This document shows positions 32,530-38,560 of a DNA stretch of 38,560 bases, piece by piece. The notes under the pieces are model-generated. The model was given only the letters and a program-made list of their open reading frames with translations, ran no database searches and had not been told where the DNA came from. Each line of letters begins with the position of its first letter. The stretch's first letter is position 1. The position numbers and the translations under genes are program-made. Origin of the DNA: Pedobacter jeongneungensis (GTDB lineage: Bacteria; Bacteroidota; Bacteroidia; Sphingobacteriales; Sphingobacteriaceae); assembly GCF_000633455.1 (NCBI RefSeq), contig NZ_AYMG01000030.1:1-38560 (forward strand), in the 5' to 3' direction.

Positions 32530-32537
32530 TACTTTTG
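32530..32537 (+). promoter_or_regulatory. Putative -7 box (TACTTTTG) of hemA
   Basis: An exact TAnnTTTG match, 30 bases before the hemA start codon, giving a leader of about 26 nt. Confidence 0.5.
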
Positions 32538-32567
32538 TATCCCGATAATAGTTAATAACGGAAGCAC

Positions 32568-33794
32568 TTGGAATATTTAAAAGTAATAGCTTTTACGCAT
32601 CACCACATCGACCTGAAATCTTTAGGGAAATTAGTTATTTGTGATCAAAGTCTAGATAGCAGGTTGAAAAATGTTCAGTCTGAACTTCCCGTTAGCGAAA
32701 TTTTCTATATCGGAACCTGTAACCGTGTAGAGTTTGTTTTCCTTACCAAAGAGAAAACCGACAAAGAATTTGTAACCAGATTTCTTACTGTTTTGGATAT
32801 GGGACTGCCTCCTGAGTTTATGGAGCGTTTTCTTGATAGTGTTTCTGTTTACGAAAATGAAGAAGCTTTTAACCATTTATTAAGAACATCGTGCTCTTTA
32901 GAGAGTTTGGTGGTTGGCGAAAAAGAAATTCTTGCCCAGATCCGCAGGGCTTACGAGAATTGCCGCGATGCCGGATTTACCGGCGATTACATGCGGATGA
33001 TTATGGAACGGGTGGTTAAAACAGCAAAAGAAGTTTATACCCATACCAATATTTCAAAAAATCCGGTTTCTGTTGTTTCATTGGCTTACCGCAAACTGAA
33101 AGAGTTAAATATGTGTGGCAACTCACGTATCTTGATTATCGGTGCCGGCGAAACCAACCAGAATATTGCAAAATACCTTAACAAACATAAATACTCCAAC
33201 TTTTCGATTTTCAACCGTACACTTTCCAAAGCCGAAACTTTGGCTGAAGAGTTAAATGGAAAAGCTTATCCTTTAGCTGCACTTGAAGATTTTAATGAGG
33301 GGTTTGATGTAATTATTACTTGTACGGGTTCTACTGAAGCCATTATTACCGAAGAACTTTATGCCAAGTTGCTTAATGGCGAAACTGGTAAAAAAGTAAT
33401 TGTTGATTTGGCTATTCCAAACGATGTTACTCCTGCGGTGATCCACAATAACCTGGTTCATTATATCGAGGTAGAATCACTAAAAGAAGTGGCACGAAAA
33501 AATATCCAGGAGCGTTATAACGAACTGGTACATGCCGAAGAAATTATCAGCAATAACATTACCGAATTTTTCTCTGTTTTAAAACAACGCCGTATCGAAC
33601 TGGCGATGCAGGAAGTGCCAAGAAAGATTAAAGAAATCAAAAATACAGCCATCAATGGTGTATTTGCCGATGAAATTAGTCAGATGGATGAAGCATCACG
33701 CGAAGTTTTAGAACGTGTAATGAATTACATGGAGAAAAAATACATCAGCGTACCCATGGTAATGGCTAAAGAAATCCTGGTTAATCAATCTTAA
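32568..33794 (+). CDS. hemA: Glutamyl-tRNA reductase
   Basis: 408 residues. First step of the C5 tetrapyrrole pathway: reduces glutamyl-tRNA to glutamate-1-semialdehyde with NADPH. The start is a TTG codon (reading MEYLKVIAFTHHHIDL); no other in-frame start lies before the first conserved motif. Catalytic Cys51 in IGTCNRVEFVF, the SLVVGEKEILAQIRRAYENC signature, the Rossmann segment ILIIGAGETNQNIAKYL and the C-terminal dimerisation helices (VLERVMNYMEKKYISVPMV) are complete. It is followed, after a repeat-filled gap, by hemCD, hemB and hemL. Confidence 0.95.
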   Translation: MEYLKVIAFTHHHIDLKSLGKLVICDQSLDSRLKNVQSELPVSEIFYIGTCNRVEFVFLTKEKTDKEFVTRFLTVLDMGLPPEFMERFLDSVSVYENEEAFNHLLRTSCSLESLVVGEKEILAQIRRAYENCRDAGFTGDYMRMIMERVVKTAKEVYTHTNISKNPVSVVSLAYRKLKELNMCGNSRILIIGAGETNQNIAKYLNKHKYSNFSIFNRTLSKAETLAEELNGKAYPLAALEDFNEGFDVIITCTGSTEAIITEELYAKLLNGETGKKVIVDLAIPNDVTPAVIHNNLVHYIEVESLKEVARKNIQERYNELVHAEEIISNNITEFFSVLKQRRIELAMQEVPRKIKEIKNTAINGVFADEISQMDEASREVLERVMNYMEKKYISVPMVMAKEILVNQS

Positions 33795-33843
33795 GGTTTA
33801 ACTGCAAAGAACGCAAAGCTTAATTTCATATTCCTTTTTTTCT

Positions 33844-34100
33844 GTCATTCTGAACGCAGTGAAGAATCTTTTATTTCTCGAAAGGAATTTTTAATACCAA
33901 TTGTAATTCGGAGTCTTACACTCGCTTACCTTCATCCTGAACCTGTTTCAGTATCTTTCATGCTTCTGAGCTTAAATGGCCTTACATTTCTTATATGGTT
34001 CAATTCTATAAAGCTTATGATAATTAATTCGGATCCTGTTTCTGTTGAGTTTAAAAACAATGCCTATGGGTTGCAGATTCTTCGCTGCGCTCAGAATGAC
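33844..34100. repeat. 257-bp segment bounded by 26-bp inverted repeats
   Basis: GTCATTCTGAACGCAGTGAA plus GAATCT at 33844-33869 is complementary to 34075-34100 with only two mismatches. The interior has no convincing gene; a 61-codon reading frame at 33960-34145 runs into the right arm and is not credible. It looks like a MITE or a pair of palindrome half-sites. The rest of the hemA-hemCD gap (33795-34239) holds only the hemCD promoter box. Confidence 0.65.
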
Positions 34101-34211
34101 AAAAAGTTACATTACCAATCTCCTAATGTCACAGAAATCCTTTAAATTATCCCTTCTGTAACCTCACTGTCTCATTTTTAAACAATTCATGGTATAAACC
34201 ACTAATTAAAT

Positions 34212-34219
34212 TAAATTTG
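34212..34219 (+). promoter_or_regulatory. Putative -7 box (TAAATTTG) of hemCD
   Basis: An exact TAnnTTTG match 20 bases before the GTG start at 34240. It suggests that hemCD has its own promoter in addition to any read-through from hemA. Confidence 0.45.
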
Positions 34220-34239
34220 CAACTCATTTAACCTTTATA

Positions 34240-35820
34240 GTGAAGAAATTAACCATCGGAACACGCGGTAGCGACCTGGCATTATGGCAAGCAAATCATA
34301 TAAAAGATGAATTGGCGGCCATCGGAATTGAAGCAGAAATAAAAATCATTAAAACACAGGGTGATAAAATCCTGAATTTGAGATTGGACAAACTGGAAGG
34401 CAAAGGCTTTTTTACCAAAGAACTGGAAGAAGAGCTTTTGGGTGGAACAATCGATTTGGCTGTTCATTGCCTTAAAGATTTGCCAACCACACATCCTGAA
34501 GGATTAACCATTGCTGCTCTGCCACCGCGCGAAGAAGCCAGCGAATATCTTTTGATTTTAAAAGATTGTGTTGATGTTTCGCAAAAACTTTCGCTAAAAA
34601 AGGGTGCCATGGTGGGTACTTCATCTAACCGTCGTAAAGCGCAGTTATTGGGTTTGCGTCCTGATTTGGAAGTAGAAGATTTACGTGGAAATGTACCTAC
34701 GCGGATTCAGAAACTCCGTGATGAGGATTATGATGCCATTTTAATTGCTAAAGCCGGTGTTAAACGCTTAAATCTTGATGTTAGCGATTTACATGTGGAG
34801 GAACTCGAAACTACTGAGTTTATCCCTGCGCCTGCGCAAGGCGCATTGGCCATTCAGATCAGAGAAAGTGATACCGAACTTTTTGAGGCGCTTCAAAAAC
34901 TGCACGACCCTGAAACCGCCGAAACCGTAAATGTAGAACGTAAAGTGTTAAACCTTTTCGAAGGTGGTTGCCACATGCCTTTAGGCTGTTATTGCCAGAA
35001 AGAAAACGGAAAATTCGAAATCTGGACTTCAAAGGCAGAAACTGCTGATGATTTTCCTGAACGTTTGTTTTTACGTGCTGACACTACAGAAGGTTTAGCA
35101 GAAAAAATTGTAGCCAAGTTTAGTACAGATAGGAAAAAGCCGGCAAAGGTTTTCATCTCCCGCGAAATTGGCGAACATAGTTATTTCCGTAGGGCTTTAG
35201 AAAATAATAATATAGAAATAGAAGGACGATCATTAATCCGTACGTTTCCAATAGTAACGGTATTAGACCAGTTTATTTTAAGACATGTAGATTGGATTTT
35301 CTTCAGTAGCCGTAATAGTGTAGAATATTTTTTCAATTTGAAACCGTTATTGCCAAAGAAAACAAAATTTGGTGTAGTGGGAAGAGGATCAGAAGATGCC
35401 TTGCGTAAATTTGGCCATTTTGCCGATTTCGTTGGTGCAAGTGGTGACATTACCGAAGTAGCTGAAGATTTTGCACAATTGGTTAGCGGTCAGCAGATAT
35501 TGTTCCCAAGGGCGCAGGATTCTTTGCAGTCTATCCAAAAATCGTTACCAGCTGATGCTAAAATAATCGATCTGCCGATTTACGAAACCGTAATAGAAGA
35601 AGATATCGATCAGAGTTATGCCGATGTGCTGATTTTTACCAGTCCATCAAACGTTGATGCATATTTCGCAGATAATTTATTAGAACCAGGTCAGCAGGTA
35701 ATTGCAATTGGAAACTCTACGGGTAAGAAATTTGATGAAATGGGTGTGAAATATGCTTTGCCATACTCGCCAGATGAAATTGGATTAGCAGAAGCGGTGT
35801 TTGGAATAGAAATAAGGTAG
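34240..35820 (+). CDS. hemCD: Fused hydroxymethylbilane synthase / uroporphyrinogen-III synthase
   Basis: 526 residues with a GTG start. Residues 1-~295 are HemC: LTIGTRGSDLALWQANHIKD, KTQGDKI, AVHCLKDLPTTHP, GTSSNRRKAQLLGLRPDLEV, EDLRGNVPTR, and Cys244 in EGGCHMPLG, which carries the dipyrromethane cofactor. Residues ~300-526 are HemD: KVFISREI, VDWIFFSSRNSVEYFF, VVGRGSEDALRKFG, ILFPRAQDS, and DVLIFTSPSNVDAYF. The fusion lets four porphobilinogens become uroporphyrinogen III on one protein. The TAG stop lies inside a heptad repeat (AAGGTAG AAAGGTAG), so the last residues may be repeat-derived. Confidence 0.95.
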   Translation: MKKLTIGTRGSDLALWQANHIKDELAAIGIEAEIKIIKTQGDKILNLRLDKLEGKGFFTKELEEELLGGTIDLAVHCLKDLPTTHPEGLTIAALPPREEASEYLLILKDCVDVSQKLSLKKGAMVGTSSNRRKAQLLGLRPDLEVEDLRGNVPTRIQKLRDEDYDAILIAKAGVKRLNLDVSDLHVEELETTEFIPAPAQGALAIQIRESDTELFEALQKLHDPETAETVNVERKVLNLFEGGCHMPLGCYCQKENGKFEIWTSKAETADDFPERLFLRADTTEGLAEKIVAKFSTDRKKPAKVFISREIGEHSYFRRALENNNIEIEGRSLIRTFPIVTVLDQFILRHVDWIFFSSRNSVEYFFNLKPLLPKKTKFGVVGRGSEDALRKFGHFADFVGASGDITEVAEDFAQLVSGQQILFPRAQDSLQSIQKSLPADAKIIDLPIYETVIEEDIDQSYADVLIFTSPSNVDAYFADNLLEPGQQVIAIGNSTGKKFDEMGVKYALPYSPDEIGLAEAVFGIEIR

Positions 35821-35844
35821 AAAGGTAGAAGATTTAGGGTTAAA
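35811..35844. repeat. AAGGTNG heptad array overlapping the hemCD stop
   Basis: AAGGTAG, AAAGGTAG, AAGATTT and AGGGTTA. The first unit contains the TAG stop codon of hemCD. It is the same family as the arrays at 16114, 25498, 36978 and 37114. Confidence 0.65.
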
Positions 35845-35856
35845 AATGCTCCTGCC

Positions 35857-36010
35857 TTGATACTCGATACTAAAATCTTGATACTAAATGTGAAATCCAA
35901 AAAGCTGTGTAATCAACCCGAAGGAAAAATAGAAGATATTCAAGTCTTGATACTCGATACTATAATCTCGATGCTTCAAATCTTGATACTAAATACTTGA
36001 TACTAAAAAA
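35857..36010 (+). repeat. TTGATAC heptad arrays running up to the hemB start codon
   Basis: First array 35857-35891: TTGATAC, TCGATAC, TAAAATC, TTGATAC, TAAATGT. Second array 35947-36010: TTGATAC, TCGATAC, TATAATC, TCGATGC, an 8-mer, TTGATAC, TAAATAC, TTGATAC, TAAAAAA, directly followed by the hemB ATG. The 7-bp register is kept with one 8-bp slip. The 55 bases between them are unrelated. Confidence 0.9.
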
Positions 36011-36979
36011 ATGTTAAATCGTCCGCGTAGATTACGGAAAAATCCGTTAGTGAGAGAGATGGTAGCCGAAACCCGGTTATCGAAAGATATGTTTGTGTAC
36101 CCTTATTTTATAGTACCGGGCAGCAACGTTACCCATGCCATTGATGCCATGCCAGGCGTAAACCATTATTCGGTTGATACCCTGGTGAAAGATGTGGAAT
36201 CTGGAATGAAAAAAGGGCTTAACAAAATTATGCTTTTTGGTGTCGGCGATGAAAAATCGGAAGATGCAAAATCTGCTTATCATGATCATTCTTTAGTGCC
36301 GACGGCGGTGCGCGAGTTAAAAAAACAATTCGGCGACAATTTATATGTAATTACTGACGTCTGCGTTTGCTCTTATACCACTCACGGCCATTGCGGTATT
36401 TTAGAAAACGATTATGTACAAAACGATAAAACGGTTGAGGTAATTGCTAAAATGGCTTTAACACATGCAGAAGCTGGTGCTGATATGTTTGCTCCATCTG
36501 ATATGATGGACGGAAGGATTGAAGCCATGCGTAACCTGTTAGATGAAAATGGTTTTGTAAATGCGGCCATCATGAGTCATGCTACCAAATTTGCTTCTGC
36601 CTATTATGGGCCTTTTAGAGAGGCTGCAGATTGCGCACCAAGTAATGGCGATAGAAAAGCCTATCAGATGGATTTCAGAAACCCATTAGAAGCTTTGCGT
36701 GAAGCCGCTTTGGATGAACAGGAAGGTGCTGATGTATTAATGGTGAAACCAGGATTAGCTTACCTGGATATTATCCAAAGGTTAAAACAGGATACCAATT
36801 TGCCAATTGCAGTTTACAATGTATCCGGCGAATACTCGATGGTAAAAGCAGCTGCTGAACGCGGTTGGATAGATGAGCAAAAAATAGTAATGGAAACCAT
36901 GCATGCCTTTGCCCGAGCAGGCGCTAGCATTATTACCACTTACCATATTAAAGATATTTTAAATAACGACTGGATTTAA
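36011..36979 (+). CDS. hemB: Porphobilinogen synthase (5-aminolevulinate dehydratase)
   Basis: 322 residues. It condenses two 5-aminolevulinates into porphobilinogen. The cysteine-type zinc site is present in DVCVCSYTTHGHCG (Cys118, Cys120, Cys128), and both active-site lysines are present: Lys193 in MSHATKFASAYYGPFREA and the Schiff-base Lys246 in DVLMVKPGLAYLD. The start ATG follows directly on a heptad repeat whose last unit TAAAAAA may act as the A-rich translation signal usual in Bacteroidota. The TAA stop lies at the edge of the next heptad array. It sits between hemCD and hemL. Confidence 0.96.
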   Translation: MLNRPRRLRKNPLVREMVAETRLSKDMFVYPYFIVPGSNVTHAIDAMPGVNHYSVDTLVKDVESGMKKGLNKIMLFGVGDEKSEDAKSAYHDHSLVPTAVRELKKQFGDNLYVITDVCVCSYTTHGHCGILENDYVQNDKTVEVIAKMALTHAEAGADMFAPSDMMDGRIEAMRNLLDENGFVNAAIMSHATKFASAYYGPFREAADCAPSNGDRKAYQMDFRNPLEALREAALDEQEGADVLMVKPGLAYLDIIQRLKQDTNLPIAVYNVSGEYSMVKAAAERGWIDEQKIVMETMHAFARAGASIITTYHIKDILNNDWI

Positions 36980-37012
36980 GGTGGAAGGTAGAAGGCTTTA
37001 AGGTTGAGGGTT
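36978..37012 (+). repeat. AAGGTNG heptad array after hemB
   Basis: AAGGTGG, AAGGTAG, AAGGCTT, TAAGGTT, GAGGGTT. It overlaps the hemB stop codon by two bases and is complementary in pattern to the array at 37114-37148, so the hemB-hemL spacer can form a long stem. Confidence 0.85.
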
Positions 37013-37113
37013 TAAATGCCCACAATCTATACCTTAACAATTCGTTCTAAATCCTACAAAATATAATGAGGTGAAAAGTTGATGGTTTGTTGGTTATGGG
37101 TTATACGCCCAGA

Positions 37114-37148
37114 GCTTTCTACCTTCTACCTTTCAGCCTTCAACCTTA
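37114..37148 (-). repeat. Inverted AAGGTNG heptad array before hemL
   Basis: GCTTTCT, ACCTTCT, ACCTTTC, AGCCTTC, AACCTTA, then AAAAG and the hemL ATG. Read on the minus strand it gives TAAGGTT, GAAGGCT, GAAAGGT, AGAAGGT, AGAAAGC, the same family as the array after hemB. Confidence 0.85.
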
Positions 37149-37153
37149 AAAAG

Positions 37154-38524
37154 ATGTTAGATTCATTAAAAAAAATGTTTTCAGGCAACGAAGCCGATAT
37201 TCCGGTAAATACTGGAAGTAAACCTGATATTTCAAGGGTAAAATCTGCCGAACTGTACGAAAAATCAAAAACCTATTTTCCGGGTGGAGTAAACTCTCCG
37301 GTAAGGGCTTTTAAATCGGTTTATGGTACACCACTTTTTATTGAAAAAGGTGATGGCTGTTATATCTGGGATGCAGATGGCAATCAGTTTATCGATTTCT
37401 GTGGTAGCTGGGGACCATTAATTTTAGGCCATAACAACCCTAAAATCCGCGAAAAAGTAACCGAAGTAATGCAGAACGGCATGAGCTTTGGTGCACCAAC
37501 TGCATTGGAAAATGAATTGGCAGAGCTGATTATCAAAAACAACCGTTTTGTAGAAAAAATCCGTTTTACTAGCTCAGGTACCGAAGCCGTAATGTCGGCA
37601 ATACGTTTGGCAAGAGGGTTTACCAGTCGCGATAAGATTTTAAAATTCGAAGGCTGTTACCATGGTCACAGTGATTCACTTTTGGTAAAAGCCGGTTCAG
37701 GTTTGGTTACTTTTGGTGAAACCTCTTCTGCAGGTGTACCAAAATCTTTTGCTGAAGAAACCATCGTGGTACCTTTAAATGATAAAACAGCTATTGAACA
37801 GGCTTTTGCCCAGTTTAAAGATCAAATTGCTGCGGTAATTATCGAAGGGATCCCTGCAAACAACGGTTTAATTATGCAGGATGAAGAGTATATTCATTTC
37901 TTGCGTAAAATCTGTACGGATAATGGCTCACTTTTAATTTTTGATGAAGTAATTACCGGCTTCAGGGTTGGTTTTGAAGGTGCTGCTGCCCACTATGGTA
38001 TCACACCAGATATTGTTACTTATGGAAAAATCATCGGTGGTGGTTTACCTGTAGGCATGTACGGTGCGCGTGCTGAAATTATGGCACACATCTCTCCTGA
38101 TGGTGGGGTGTACCAGGCCGGAACCTTGTCAGGAAATCCAGTAGCCATGGCAGCAGGTATTGCAACTTTAACCGAATTGAATAAATCCGGTTTTTATAAA
38201 GATTTGAATAATAAGGCACAGGAATTTGTAGCGAGCATTCAACGTTTTGCAACAGCACGTAATTATAAATTTAAAGTATTTACCATTGGTTCTATCTTCT
38301 GGTTTGCTTTTACTGATAAAGATAAAATCCAATCGGCTGATGATATTGACGCCAGTAGCATGGAAAAATTCAAAGTGATGCACCGTGAGTTATTAAACAG
38401 AGGAATTTATTTAGGTCCATCGGGATATGAAGTTGGTTTCGTATCTTCAGCACATACCAAGATCGAATTGGAGAAAGCGAAGAGGGCAATTTTTGAAGCA
38501 TTAGATTTGGTGTTTAAAAAATAA
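37154..38524 (+). CDS. hemL: Glutamate-1-semialdehyde 2,1-aminomutase
   Basis: 456 residues from ATG 37154. An in-frame ATG at 37079 would translate the heptad repeat and is rejected. This PLP enzyme converts glutamate-1-semialdehyde to 5-aminolevulinate, completing the C5 route started by HemA. Motifs: YFPGGVNSPVRAFKSV, GSWGPLILGHNNP, RFTSSGTEAVMSAIRLARGF, GCYHGHSDSLLVKAGSG, LIFDEVITGFRVG, and the PLP lysine in TYGKIIGGGLPVGMYGA. The first ~30 residues before RVKSAELYEKSK (LDSLKKMFSGNEADIPVNTG) are an extension of unknown role. Last gene of the hem cluster. Confidence 0.96.
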   Translation: MLDSLKKMFSGNEADIPVNTGSKPDISRVKSAELYEKSKTYFPGGVNSPVRAFKSVYGTPLFIEKGDGCYIWDADGNQFIDFCGSWGPLILGHNNPKIREKVTEVMQNGMSFGAPTALENELAELIIKNNRFVEKIRFTSSGTEAVMSAIRLARGFTSRDKILKFEGCYHGHSDSLLVKAGSGLVTFGETSSAGVPKSFAEETIVVPLNDKTAIEQAFAQFKDQIAAVIIEGIPANNGLIMQDEEYIHFLRKICTDNGSLLIFDEVITGFRVGFEGAAAHYGITPDIVTYGKIIGGGLPVGMYGARAEIMAHISPDGGVYQAGTLSGNPVAMAAGIATLTELNKSGFYKDLNNKAQEFVASIQRFATARNYKFKVFTIGSIFWFAFTDKDKIQSADDIDASSMEKFKVMHRELLNRGIYLGPSGYEVGFVSSAHTKIELEKAKRAIFEALDLVFKK

Positions 38525-38537
38525 GTTTTATTAGAAA

Positions 38538-38560
38538 GATCGTCATTGCTTCGTCGGCTG
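38538..38560. repeat. Left half of the dispersed palindromic repeat
   Basis: GATCGTCATTGCTTCGTCGGCTG. CGTCATTGC is the partner arm of GCAATGACG at 26-34, and the last 12 bases are identical to bases 1-12 of the window. Confidence 0.6.

Noticed and set aside
33960..34145. 61-codon reading frame between hemA and hemCD
   Set aside because: Its end runs through the right arm of an inverted repeat (RCAQNDK), it has no recognisable domain or plausible start signal, and such frames arise often in these palindromes.
35857..36010. CRISPR-like appearance of the TTGATAC repeats
   Set aside because: The unit is only 7 bp, degenerate, and without spacers; no cas genes are nearby.
37079..37153. Upstream start for hemL
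   Set aside because: It would translate the inverted heptad repeat; ATG 37154 begins the protein with a normal N-terminus.

Overview
This window is a chromosomal segment from a member of the Bacteroidota, most likely Pedobacter or a close relative in the Sphingobacteriaceae. The evidence is AT-rich DNA, TAnnTTTG promoter boxes, type IX secretion (T9SS) genes, a GLPGLI-like domain, a large insert-containing IspG, a HemC-HemD fusion and intergenic regions full of dispersed palindromes. I see no rRNA, tRNA, CRISPR array, prophage or transposase. The species assignment is inference from gene content.

Layout: 1-5.1 kb holds a PNGase F-like secreted amidase and parC. From 5.4 to 15.9 kb everything reads on the minus strand: a secreted thioredoxin-fold protein, then a locus made of a beta-propeller sensor kinase, a LuxR-type response regulator, and a tight four-gene operon (T9SS cargo, PorV, small secreted protein, large collagen-like surface protein) closed by an intrinsic terminator. 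At 16-18 kb a TPP riboswitch precedes a PnuT/PnuC-family transporter and an acyl-CoA-dehydrogenase-like flavoprotein. From 18 to 23 kb lie msrA, a lipoprotein, an rRNA-methyltransferase-like gene, a VapBC-type module whose toxin is frameshifted, and mlaFE. From 23 to 30 kb lie an SDR, a PspC/LiaF-like envelope-stress pair, a GYF-RDD membrane protein, ispG and an MscS channel. From 30 to 38.5 kb lie two lipoprotein/hydrolase genes, a DoxX-like protein and the tetrapyrrole genes hemA, hemCD, hemB and hemL.

How genes work together: hemA and hemL make 5-aminolevulinate from glutamyl-tRNA (C5 pathway), hemB makes porphobilinogen, and hemCD makes uroporphyrinogen III; hemE and later steps are not in the window. 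MlaE and MlaF form the inner-membrane core of a lipid transporter. The kinase/regulator pair probably controls the adjacent T9SS/collagen operon, by position only.

The most unusual signal is a set of repeats with a 7-bp (sometimes 8-bp) period. They sit between genes, abut the start codons of hemB and hemL, form an 80-nt linker inside the TPP riboswitch aptamer, and are read in frame at two places inside ispG.
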